Shown: positions 1-5,443, counted from the stretch's first letter. The stretch is 6,092 bases of DNA from CBDUXZ01 sp965371325 [NCBI: uncultured bacterium] (GCA_965371325.1 CBDUXZ010000132.1:1-6092); one strand, 5' to 3'. The notes: a model not told the origin generated them from the letters alone. A program made the numbers and translations.

Positions 1-743
1 ATGTTGCCTTCGGTGAGATTCTTGGACCACATTTCATCCACCGTGTTGACCTTGTTGTTCCCAACGTCACCCAGAACCACCTGTACCCTAATGCCTAGCG
101 ACTCCAGCAGGGTTGCCTCGTCGGGGGAGACGGTCCCGCCCGCCTTCGCACGCGCGAGTCCCGCCCGAAGCAGCGACGCGCGCGCCACCTGCGGCGTCTG
201 CGCGATCCAGAGTGTGCCGCGATCCGGCGTTGCCTCGATCCGTTCATCTTCCCCGACGACTTTGATGGTGTCATTGACGGGAACCGCCAGGATCGCCGCC
301 CCCTTGCGCCGGGCCGCGTGGACGACGCGGGAGATGTCGTTCGGGCGAACAAGCGGGCGAGCGGCGTCGTGAACGGCAACCATCGGATCCTCGCCCGCCA
401 TGTCCACGAGGGCGCTCAGCCCTGCGCCAAGAGAATCCTGCCGTTCCGCGCCTCCCGCCACAATGGTCCTCACTTTTGCTCCCGCAGCGCTCGCGACCTC
501 CTTGGCCCGCCCCTCCTCCCCCGGTGGCGCAACGACGGCGACCGCGGCAATGGCATGACTCGCCTCGAAAGCCCGCAGTGACCAGTAGAGCATCGGCCTG
601 CCACGAATCGGAAGGAAGGCTTTACCCTCCGCCGGGGCATTTTTCCCCATGCGCACGCCGCGGCCCGCGGCAAGGATAAGTCCGATGGCCCCCGAGGGAG
701 AGTCGGCCGCACTTCCGGATGGCTCACGTGAGGAAACGGACAA
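1..743 (-). CDS. ispD: 2-C-methyl-D-erythritol 4-phosphate cytidylyltransferase (IspD), 3' end cut by window edge
   Basis: IspD transfers CMP from CTP to methylerythritol 4-phosphate, the third step of the cytosolic MEP route to isoprenoid precursors. The frame gives 247 residues and is still open at the left edge. Family signatures appear in order: LAAGRGVRMG (24-33, CTP-binding loop), GKAFLPIRGRPML (40-52), VHDAARPLV (124-132), NDTIK (157-161), TPQ (183-185) and DEATLLE (208-214). These match the IspD family closely. A KVNTVDEM segment near the end stands where most members have KIT-PEDL, so the C-terminus is slightly divergent. The only usable start is TTG at 743: an in-frame TGA lies two codons upstream, and no ATG or GTG occurs before the CTP loop. 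A GGGG run seven bases upstream is a modest ribosome site. This start gives an 18-residue polar leader. The missing end is probably short, but an IspD-IspF fusion cannot be excluded. The gene follows the transporter on the same strand and is probably co-transcribed with it. Confidence 0.93.
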   Translation of the reverse strand, partial: MSVSSREPSGSAADSPSGAIGLILAAGRGVRMGKNAPAEGKAFLPIRGRPMLYWSLRAFEASHAIAAVAVVAPPGEEGRAKEVASAAGAKVRTIVAGGAERQDSLGAGLSALVDMAGEDPMVAVHDAARPLVRPNDISRVVHAARRKGAAILAVPVNDTIKVVGEDERIEATPDRGTLWIAQTPQVARASLLRAGLARAKAGGTVSPDEATLLESLGIRVQVVLGDVGNNKVNTVDEMWSKNLTEGN

Positions 744-840
744 TGTTCATCCCCGGGAAGCCGGCCCCGCGCAGGCCGGGCATCAGGAAGTGGAATAGTA
801 GCCTGTCCACGCGAACGACGACAACCGGGATCAGCCTCAC
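724..840 (-). CDS. Candidate 38-residue small protein bridging transporter and ispD
   Basis: A GTG codon at 840-838 overlaps the transporter's TGA stop as GTGA, the usual geometry of translational coupling. The frame runs 38 codons to a TGA at 726-724, which lies 17 bases inside ispD. The peptide starts MRLIPVVVVRVDRLLFHF and continues with a Gly/Pro-rich LMPGLRGAGFPG stretch. The first half could be a short amphipathic or membrane-associated helix. I recognise no family. In favour: the exact four-base overlap, and the fact that this frame fills the 93-bp gap and overlaps ispD's TTG start. Against: no strong ribosome site, and a 38-codon open frame arises easily in GC-rich DNA. It could instead be a leader whose translation opens the weak TTG start of ispD. 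Confidence 0.3.
   Translation of the reverse strand: MRLIPVVVVRVDRLLFHFLMPGLRGAGFPGMNIVRFLT
793..828 (-). promoter_or_regulatory. Weak candidate sigma-70 promoter for ispD
   Basis: On the minus strand, TTGTCG is followed after 18 bases by TACTAT, about 50 bases before the ispD TTG codon. Both hexamers are fair matches to sigma-70 elements. It would give ispD its own start in addition to read-through from the transporter. Single matches of this quality are common by chance, and the same bases are part of the candidate bridging ORF. Confidence 0.25.
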
Positions 841-3116
841 CGGTCGAACATGAGGAGGAGAGCGGGAAGCAGCAGCAGATCACACAGGAGGCTCACCAGA
901 ATTGCGATGGCCATGAACAGGCCGAGATACATCAGTGGGAGAAAACCCGACGAAAGAAGCACGGCGAAGCCCGCCGTTAGAATCACGGATGCCCAGACGA
1001 TCGGTGGACCGACTGTTTCGTACACGCTGCGCAGCGCGCGTTCGCCGCGCTCTCCATGGTCGAGCCGTGCGCGATAGGCACTGATGAAATGGATTGTCTC
1101 ATCCACGATGAGGCCGAGGGCAATCGACGCGGCTATGCTGGTTCCCGTGCTGAGCGTCACGTCGAGTGTTCCCATGACCCCGAAGAGCACGGCCACCGGC
1201 ACGAGGTTGGGGACCATGGCGAGAAGCCCGAGTTTGATCGATCGGAGATAGACACAGAGGACGATCGAGATTGCAATCAGAGCCACCAGAACGCTCGTGA
1301 CGATTCCGCGGGCCACGGCTCCGCTCGTCTTGTTCAGAAGCTGCATCGTGCCGGTCGCCTTCACGACGATCCCCGGGCGGAAGATCTGCTTCCCCTCCTC
1401 TTCGATCAGAGCGATTGCCCGCGTAAGCTCACTCGAGGAGACAAGATTGGCCCGCACATAGACGTTTGCTTCTCGCCGATCCTCATCGACGTACGGGCGC
1501 ACCACATGCGTGCGACCCCCGAGTTTGACGAGTCCCAGGATTCGCCCCACGTCCGTGACCCTCACAGGAAACCACGGTACTGCGTGGCTCTTTCCCTCGA
1601 GGGATCGCTGGACCACCGAGAGGATGTCGGGCAGGGCGAGGGTCTTGTTGACTCCACGGATGTTTTCGATCGCCCGCTGGAAGGCGGCTATCTCTCTGAT
1701 GATCGCCGGATCGTCCAGGCCGCCCTTCCGTCCGGTGTCGATCAGCACCATCATGGGGATAGCGCCGGAGAGCCGCTCGCTCACGCGATCGATGTCATGG
1801 GGAAGCGGATGATCCTCATGGAAGTAGGCGAGGTAATCGGTGTCGATGCGGGTTCGCAAAAGGCCCAGAAGCGAAACAGCCATCAGGAGAAGACTGACGA
1901 CGACGATCGCGCCGCGCCGGCGTACCACCCAGTGAGAGAGGGTCCGAAGGGCCGCCGTTCCGGAGAGTAAGGAGGCTCCCGACGACGTCACGGCGCCCTT
2001 TTTCCCCGGAAAGATCCGCTCCAGCGCGGGAAGCAGAAAGACAACGGAGACGAACATGCACGCCACGCCTGTCGCGGCGAAAATGCCGTGGTCGCGAATG
2101 GTGTGTATCCGGCTCGAGAGAAGCGCCAGAAACCCTATGCTGGAGGTGAAGGCCGAGAGAAAGACCGCCGCGCGCGTGCGCGCCCGGCGGGCGTCATCCG
2201 GAAGCGACGGAAGCGTATGAACAGCGTAGGTGCATCCGATTGCAAGAACGACGCTCGGGATGACCACGCTCACCACGGAGATGGTCCGCCCCATGAGCGA
2301 AATGCATCCCAGCGTGAGCACCTCCCCCGCGCCAATCACGGCAAGTGGCAGCACGAGCCCGCGCCACGCTCGAAACGTCAGTAGCAGAAGAAGGGCAACC
2401 ACGATCACCGTAACGGGCGTTAACCGTTTCAAATCACGGTGGAGCAGATCGGCAATGGCCACCTTGGCAAGCGGAATGCCCGCCACCGTGACCTCTCCTG
2501 GACCGCTCCATCCCGCTACGGCCTTGCGGATCCCCGCGACAGCCCGCGCGAGAAACTCGCCGTCGCTGCCGTACTCCTTGAGGAGCACGTTCACCGCCGC
2601 AACGGTGCCGTCCGCCGAGACGACGTTGTCGAGAAGAATGGGGATGTCGAGGACGCGTTTTCGAAGCGCATCCCCGTGAACCGGCTGCATCGCCGTGCCG
2701 GCGATGGGGGCCGCCTGAAACTGCGCGCCGGACAGCGGCAGCTCGAAGTTCGTGAGACTCACGACTTCGGCGACCTCGGGGACCTGGCGGATGTCCCGCG
2801 TGAGCCACCGGAGGGCGGCAAGGGTATCCCGCGCGAAGACGTCGGGGGCCTCCACCATGACAACGATTACTTCGTCGACGGTTCCGAACTTCTCCCGCGC
2901 GATGTCCCGCAGGAGCCTTTCCGGATCGTCGTCGAGAAGCACGCCTTCCGCGGAGGTATCGACGCGGAGGTCGAGCGCCGCCATCCCCATGCCGAACACG
3001 AGGAAGAGGAACACGAAGGCGGTGGCACGAGGATACAGGCGGCCGGCGTCAGATAGATGTCGGAACAAGGTCCGTGGACTCCCGTCCGGGGGGCGCAAAA
3101 TGCGGTTTGCGCGCAT
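837..3116 (-). CDS. RND/MMPL superfamily membrane transporter (predicted exporter, HpnN-like class)
   Basis: A 759-residue inner-membrane protein with the duplicated RND layout: one helix (about 31-49), a large periplasmic loop (50-230), five helices (232-364), a cytoplasmic link, one helix (403-421), a second periplasmic loop (425-600) and five helices (603-756). The fourth helix of each half carries the family's polar residues: LAIGCTYAVHTL (291-302), and in the second half ALGLIVDETIHFISAYR (666-682) with Asp672, Glu673 and His676. The latter motif is typical of the predicted RND exporters of COG1033 and of the MMPL proteins that move lipids or other hydrophobic molecules by proton motive force. 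Length fits those single-polypeptide exporters and is shorter than the roughly 1000-residue AcrB type. The ATG is the first start after an in-frame TGA upstream, and no strong ribosome site is visible. No periplasmic adaptor or outer-membrane channel gene is present. Substrate is unknown. Adjacency to ispD makes an isoprenoid cargo thinkable but unproven. Confidence 0.88.
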   Translation of the reverse strand: MRANRILRPPDGSPRTLFRHLSDAGRLYPRATAFVFLFLVFGMGMAALDLRVDTSAEGVLLDDDPERLLRDIAREKFGTVDEVIVVMVEAPDVFARDTLAALRWLTRDIRQVPEVAEVVSLTNFELPLSGAQFQAAPIAGTAMQPVHGDALRKRVLDIPILLDNVVSADGTVAAVNVLLKEYGSDGEFLARAVAGIRKAVAGWSGPGEVTVAGIPLAKVAIADLLHRDLKRLTPVTVIVVALLLLLTFRAWRGLVLPLAVIGAGEVLTLGCISLMGRTISVVSVVIPSVVLAIGCTYAVHTLPSLPDDARRARTRAAVFLSAFTSSIGFLALLSSRIHTIRDHGIFAATGVACMFVSVVFLLPALERIFPGKKGAVTSSGASLLSGTAALRTLSHWVVRRRGAIVVVSLLLMAVSLLGLLRTRIDTDYLAYFHEDHPLPHDIDRVSERLSGAIPMMVLIDTGRKGGLDDPAIIREIAAFQRAIENIRGVNKTLALPDILSVVQRSLEGKSHAVPWFPVRVTDVGRILGLVKLGGRTHVVRPYVDEDRREANVYVRANLVSSSELTRAIALIEEEGKQIFRPGIVVKATGTMQLLNKTSGAVARGIVTSVLVALIAISIVLCVYLRSIKLGLLAMVPNLVPVAVLFGVMGTLDVTLSTGTSIAASIALGLIVDETIHFISAYRARLDHGERGERALRSVYETVGPPIVWASVILTAGFAVLLSSGFLPLMYLGLFMAIAILVSLLCDLLLLPALLLMFDR

Positions 3117-3215
3117 ACGGCATGTCGCGCAGTCAGTGTGGAAGAAGGGTGGATGCTCAGCCGATATTCTGTCCGAAGGGGCTTGGGCAGCCAGGCGACG
3201 ATCTTCGAGTCATCT

Positions 3216-3244
3216 CTAGTACCGGACAAGCGCCGCAGAATCAA
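3216..3244 (-). promoter_or_regulatory. Sigma-70-like promoter for the transporter-ispD operon
   Basis: On the minus strand, TTGATT (3244-3239) and TACTAG (3221-3216) are separated by exactly 17 bases, the optimal spacing. Transcription would start near 3209, leaving about 93 nt of untranslated leader before the transporter ATG. It is the best sigma-70 match I found upstream of this gene. Confidence 0.45.
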
Positions 3245-3488
3245 GATCGCTGACGAAGCTCGGGTAGACGTGAAGGGCATCCTTCACCTGTTCATGCAGA
3301 TGGTGCACCCCCTTGCGGGGGGCGTTGCGCATGGGGCTGCCGGGGCTGAAAACCCTTACCGGGTCCCCCCTTTTGCCCCTTCCATGCTTTGCAGCGGGCG
3401 TGGCGCGGGTTGTGCCCCGTTCAGCGAAAAACGCAACCGCCGGGCTTGCGGGCCGGCGCCTCGGTTTACGAAAGGTCGTGCCGGTATG

Positions 3489-3523
3489 GGAACGAGTTTT
3501 CCCATTATGGGAAAAGTCGTTCC
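3489..3523. promoter_or_regulatory. 35-bp near-perfect palindrome, likely enhancer-binding-protein site
   Basis: The left arm GGAACGAGTTTTCCCAT (3489-3505) and right arm ATGGGAAAAGTCGTTCC (3507-3523) flank a single T at 3506. Sixteen of 17 arm positions are complementary; the exception is G against G, eight bases in from the outer ends. The octamer TATGGGAA also occurs as a direct repeat at 3485 and 3506, 21 bp apart, about two helical turns. The centre lies about 139 bp upstream of the predicted sigma-54 transcription start, within the usual range for sites bound by NtrC-type activators. It is not a plausible terminator, because no U-run follows on either strand. The cognate activator is not encoded in this window. 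Confidence 0.65.
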
Positions 3524-3618
3524 GCGCATCCCGCGATTTTCAAGCACACTTCAATCGCCCGAACCGGAATGCGTAGTGGACTCGGTAACTTATCGCTTGT
3601 CGTCATTCTACCGCTTCA

Positions 3619-3634
3619 TGGCACGAAACTTGCC
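3619..3634 (+). promoter_or_regulatory. Sigma-54 (RpoN) promoter, -24/-12 type
   Basis: TGGCACG (3619-3625), four spacer bases, then TTGC (3630-3633): all eleven core bases of the sigma-54 consensus TGGCACG-N4-TTGC are present, with the invariant GG (3620-3621) and GC (3632-3633) twelve bases apart. The start would fall near A3645. Under equal base frequencies an exact 11-base match is expected once in about four million positions, so chance in a 6-kb window is unlikely. The site is intergenic, faces right, and has a palindromic activator-type site upstream. Sigma-54 promoters need an AAA+ enhancer-binding protein, so this transcript should be tightly conditional. Confidence 0.8.
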
Positions 3635-3644
3635 TGTAGACAAA

Positions 3645-3760
3645 AGCTATTATTCAATCCTGCACCATGATCTGGCGCACGCAGCTCCCTCGGGCCGGGA
3701 GGGTTGCGCACGTCAGGACCAGAACGGGTCAGCCATTCGGCTGGCCCGTTCGTTTCGATT
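3645..3760 (+). ncRNA. Candidate sigma-54-controlled small RNA, about 110 nt, no known family
   Basis: The ends are inferred: the start from the sigma-54 promoter, the finish from the hairpin at 3723-3750. Within it, nested complementary segments form one elongated stem: TCCTG (3658-3662) with CAGGA (3714-3718), GCGCA (3675-3679) with TGCGC (3705-3709), and CTCCC (3685-3689) with GGGAG (3697-3701). A competing pairing, TCTGG (3671-3675) with CCAGA (3719-3723), would cross the outer stem and touch the terminator, so two folds are possible. The 5' tail of about 13 nt, AGCTATTATTCAA, is AU-rich and could be unpaired. An ATG at 3667 opens a frame, but it has no ribosome site and runs through the terminator. 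Alternatives are a short peptide gene or a long leader for the HTH gene 330 bp downstream. Confidence 0.5.
3723..3760 (+). terminator. Intrinsic terminator-like hairpin ending the candidate small RNA
   Basis: AACGGGTCAGCC (3723-3734), the loop ATTC, and GGCTGGCCCGTT (3739-3750) form a 12-bp stem with one G-U pair. The following CGTTTCGATT is only moderately T-rich, so termination may be partial. The stem is far longer than chance pairing would give. Confidence 0.6.
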
Positions 3761-3780
3761 CGTCCGCACACCGGCGTCTC

Positions 3781-3829
3781 ACCGCCGGAACGGCGGTCGC
3801 GGCCCGAAGGGGTCACGGTCAAGCTTTTT
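3781..3829 (+). terminator. Two tandem hairpins followed by a T5 run, possible second terminator
   Basis: ACCGCCG (3781-3787), loop GAA, and CGGCGGT (3791-3797) form a perfect 7-bp stem. Directly after it GGCCC (3801-3805) can pair with GGGTC (3810-3814, one G-U pair), and a T5 run follows at 3825-3829. If the first terminator leaks, the RNA could extend to about 185 nt and end here. The 10-base gap between the last stem and the T-run makes classical termination uncertain. Confidence 0.35.
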
Positions 3830-3861
3830 CCCCCGTAAATCAGCAGATCGTTGCAACGCCA

Positions 3862-3907
3862 GGGTCGCCCGGGAGGGAGGGAACACCGTTTACACTTGCG
3901 GTTACAC
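3862..3907 (+). promoter_or_regulatory. G-quadruplex motif and TTACAC direct repeats upstream of the HTH gene
   Basis: Four GGG runs (3862, 3871, 3875 and 3879) have loops of 6, 1 and 1 bases, fitting the standard G3+N1-7 quadruplex pattern on the plus strand. Immediately after, TTACAC occurs twice (3890-3895 and 3902-3907) with starts 12 bases apart. The repeats sit upstream of the likely -10 element of the XRE-family gene, where an operator for autoregulation would be placed. Binding is not demonstrated. Confidence 0.35.
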
Positions 3908-3927
3908 AATGACTTGTTTTAGGCTTT

Positions 3928-3969
3928 TACTATTAATTGCACCAGAGCTAGCCACGGGAAATCGGAGGT
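3928..3969 (+). promoter_or_regulatory. AT-rich promoter zone and ribosome binding site of the HTH gene
   Basis: TACTAT (3928-3933) is a good -10 candidate in the most AT-rich stretch of the window. No convincing -35 lies 16-18 bases upstream, suggesting an activator-dependent or weak promoter. A strong Shine-Dalgarno GGAGGT (3964-3969) lies seven bases before the ATG at 3977 and fixes that start. Confidence 0.5.
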
Positions 3970-3976
3970 CATCCCA

Positions 3977-4225
3977 ATGAAACGAACACGTGCAAGAAAG
4001 GCGAAGGGCGTGATGCGAAAGGGGTTCGTCAAGCGGCTGAAACTAGTTCGTGGCAATCGGAGCCAGGCCAAGTTCGCACGGGATCTGAACGTCTTCCAGC
4101 AGAACATCAATCGCTACGAGAGCGGCACGCTGCCTCACGTTGATTTTCTGTATACGCTCGCCCATGCTGAGGGGGTCTCGGTAGACTGGCTCCTTCTCGG
4201 GCGGGGCGGCCGTAGTCTGCGTTAG
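3977..4225 (+). CDS. Small XRE-family (Cro/C1-type) helix-turn-helix DNA-binding protein
   Basis: An 82-residue protein that is little more than one HTH domain. A basic N-terminal arm (1-16, rich in Arg and Lys) precedes a five-helix Cro/C1 fold at about 17-75. The pattern is typical: SQAKFARDLNV (29-39) as the scaffold helix, FQQNINRYESG (40-50) as the recognition helix ending in the family's YE-G signature, and a closing helix with VSVDWLLLGRG (67-77). There is no effector, protease or dimerisation domain, so it likely acts as a small dimeric regulator. The start is fixed by the GGAGGT ribosome site. The NnrU-family gene follows 64 bp downstream on the same strand, without an obvious promoter of its own, so the two may form an operon. 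Target sites are unknown; the TTACAC repeats upstream are candidates. It is not an AAA+ protein and so cannot itself be the sigma-54 activator. Confidence 0.85.
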   Translation: MKRTRARKAKGVMRKGFVKRLKLVRGNRSQAKFARDLNVFQQNINRYESGTLPHVDFLYTLAHAEGVSVDWLLLGRGGRSLR

Positions 4226-4289
4226 GCGGGACAGCGCGCACATCCGGCGATCAGCAACAGATCCGCTCGAGTCCTTCGGAGTGAGTTAA

Positions 4290-4976
4290 GTGAAAGAGGC
4301 GCTGCTTGTTCTGCTCGGCTGGATTGCATTCGGCGGAACCCATATCTTCCTCTCGCACGGCAGGATCCGGGAGGGTCTTCTGGGAAGGCTCGGTGAGAGA
4401 GGATACAGCGGTCTCTACTCCCTCGTCGCGCTCGCCACCTTCTACTTCCTCGTTACTGCTTACTTCGGCCACCGCCACGCGGGGCCGGAACTCTGGGATC
4501 TCAGGCTCAACCTTCCAGCCGTGCGGCTGGTTGAAGGGCTTGTCTACGTCGCCTTCTTCTTCATGGGCGCGGGCCTGCTCGCTCCCAGCCCCCTCTCGAT
4601 GATCGGGCAGACCGGTTACGGGCCCCGCGGCCTTCTGAGAATTACGCGGCATCCCTTTACGATGGGATCGGCGCTCCTGGGCGCCGCGCATTGCATCGTG
4701 AACGGTTTTCCGAGCGACCTCGCGTTCTTCGGAGGGCTCGCGGCCTTTTCCATCGCTGGCGCGTTCCACCAGGATGCGCGCAAGAGGCGTGCTGCGAAGC
4801 CAGCGCAGATCTCGTTCTTCGAGCAAACCTCGGTCATTCCCTTCGCGGCCGTTATGAGCGGCAGACAACAACTGAAGTTCAGGGAACTCCCCTGGATCCC
4901 GGGGCTCGCGGGCGTTGCCGGGGCCATCGTGATCCGGATGTACCACGATAACTGGTGGGGGATTCCAGTTCTGTGA
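4290..4976 (+). CDS. NnrU-family integral membrane protein
   Basis: A 228-residue inner-membrane protein with about five to six hydrophobic helices (around 4-21, 42-60, 82-97, 124-138, 143-160 and a weak one near 203-217). Family marks include SHGRIREGLLGRLGERGYSGLYSLVAL (22-48), with its conserved early His23, and GLLRITRHPF (114-123), with His121. The NnrU family (Pfam PF07298) was named for a gene linked to nitrite and nitric oxide respiration in Rhodobacter. It also includes plant Z-ISO, a heme-b enzyme that isomerises a zeta-carotene, so heme binding by conserved histidines is plausible here; the bacterial role is not settled. The last about 60 residues (KPAQISFFEQTSVIPFAAV, 170-188) form a polar tail with a final hydrophobic stretch. 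The GTG at 4290 is the first start after an in-frame TAA, and GGAG eight bases upstream supports it. No nitrite or nitric oxide reductase genes are nearby. Confidence 0.85.
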   Translation: MKEALLVLLGWIAFGGTHIFLSHGRIREGLLGRLGERGYSGLYSLVALATFYFLVTAYFGHRHAGPELWDLRLNLPAVRLVEGLVYVAFFFMGAGLLAPSPLSMIGQTGYGPRGLLRITRHPFTMGSALLGAAHCIVNGFPSDLAFFGGLAAFSIAGAFHQDARKRRAAKPAQISFFEQTSVIPFAAVMSGRQQLKFRELPWIPGLAGVAGAIVIRMYHDNWWGIPVL

Positions 4977-4989
4977 CGGGATCGCTCAA

Positions 4990-5026
4990 AAGAGAAAAGT
5001 AAGGAGCCCGCACCGAAGGGCGGGGC
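4990..5026 (-). terminator. Intrinsic terminator for the lipoprotein operon
   Basis: Read on the minus strand, CCCGC (5024-5020), an eight-base loop containing CTTCGG, and GCGGG (5011-5007) form a compact hairpin. It is followed by TCCTTACTTTTCTCTTTT, a T-rich tail. It lies about 60 bases past the lipoprotein stop, in the 107-bp gap between converging genes. On the plus strand the tail is poor, so I see no clear terminator for the NnrU-family gene. Confidence 0.5.
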
Positions 5027-5083
5027 CGTTTCCTCGCGGCAAGGGCGATTACTGCGGTCAAGATTCGTCCGGCGGGCTGGGCT

Positions 5084-5443
5084 TTATTCGGCGGAGGACC
5101 GGGTGTATTCGGCGGAGGGCCGGGTGTTCTGCAACTCAATCCACCCCTCGCGAGGATCATAAAGCGTCTTTATCCTGACCCACTTACCCGGGATCACGCC
5201 ACGTCCACCGGCCTCGACCCGTTTTGACTCCTCTATCGTGGCTACCTCTCCGACATTCACCCAGTCCGTCGTGCCTCCCAGGCCGCCCGGTTCTGTGTAG
5301 AGGTAGAACCCCTGCTTCCCCGTGGCCACATCGTCGACGATGATCGTCTCGCCCCGCTCCTCTCCCCCACAGGCAACGAGCGCCGCAAAGGACGCAAGAA
5401 TTACGAAAGTCTTGCAAGCCTTCACAAGGATAGAACTCTGCAT
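5084..5443 (-). CDS. Small lipoprotein with SH3-like domain
   Basis: A 119-residue secreted lipoprotein. Lys8 and Lys11, a hydrophobic core (12-22) and the lipobox LVAC put the lipidated cysteine at position 25. Gly at +2 lacks the Asp retention signal of enterobacteria, so outer-membrane placement is likely if the host follows that rule. The mature part (about 44-105) resembles a bacterial SH3 domain: GFYLYTEPG, then WVNVGEVATIEE, then GKWVRIKTL and a closing GWIEL. Such domains often bind cell wall or other proteins; the ligand here is unknown. The ATG is supported by a GAGGAG ribosome site (5454-5449) five bases upstream. The gene follows the hydrolase gene by 52 bp on the same strand and probably shares its transcript. 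The last residues are a seven-residue duplication (see repeat). Confidence 0.75.
   Translation of the reverse strand: MQSSILVKACKTFVILASFAALVACGGEERGETIIVDDVATGKQGFYLYTEPGGLGGTTDWVNVGEVATIEESKRVEAGGRGVIPGKWVRIKTLYDPREGWIELQNTRPSAEYTRSSAE
5086..5127. repeat. 21-bp tandem duplication at the lipoprotein 3' end
   Basis: Units 5086-5106 and 5107-5127 match at 20 of 21 positions (A5098 against G5119). The length is a multiple of three, so the frame is kept and the protein ends TRPSAE-Y-TRSSAE instead of stopping after the first SAE. The near identity suggests a fairly recent slippage event. Confidence 0.85.

Larger units (their letters stand above)
3117..3976. other. 860-bp regulatory intergenic region between divergent transcription units
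   Basis: I find no convincing protein gene here. Long open frames exist on both strands, but they lack ribosome sites, show low-complexity Arg/Ser/Pro-rich composition and run through clear hairpins. The left third (3117-3360) holds the transporter's leader and promoter, plus a C-run/G-run hairpin at 3308-3321 next to the 8-bp palindrome GGTGCACC (3302-3309). From 3361 to 3488 I see nothing definite beyond homopolymer-like C runs. The right half carries the palindrome, sigma-54 promoter, structured RNA, hairpins, G-quadruplex motif and repressor-gene promoter zone listed separately. Confidence 0.7.

Noticed and set aside
1056-1970. Plus-strand 304-codon ORF.
   Set aside because: It is antisense to the well-supported RND transporter, with the His/Asp/Arg-rich composition typical of a shadow frame in GC-rich DNA.
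3302-3322. Hairpin of five C and five G around TTGC next to GGTGCACC, considered as a terminator.
   Set aside because: No T-run follows on either strand and no gene ends nearby.
3216-3332. Minus-strand 38-codon ORF with ATG at 3332, containing HVYPSFVSDLD, slightly reminiscent of the HPYPT segment near the C-terminus of pyridine nucleotide-disulfide oxidoreductases.
   Set aside because: The similarity is only a few residues, there is no ribosome site, and its 3' end overlaps the transporter's best promoter. A relic gene is possible but not supportable from sequence alone.
3741-3757. Second sigma-54-like sequence TGGCCCG with a downstream TTTC.
   Set aside because: The -12 element lacks the required GC, and the bases are explained by the terminator stem.
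3667-3912. Plus-strand 81-codon ORF just after the sigma-54 start.
   Set aside because: No Shine-Dalgarno sequence, no recognisable motif, and the frame crosses two strong hairpins. The structured-RNA reading fits better.
3057-3980. Plus-strand 307-codon open frame across the whole intergenic region.
   Set aside because: It has Arg/Ser/Pro-rich composition, no domain pattern and no ribosome site. It starts antisense inside the transporter gene and reads through the palindrome, sigma-54 promoter and terminator hairpins.
4251-4946. Minus-strand 231-codon ORF.
   Set aside because: It is antisense to the NnrU gene, highly charged with no hydrophobic or domain pattern, and therefore a shadow frame.
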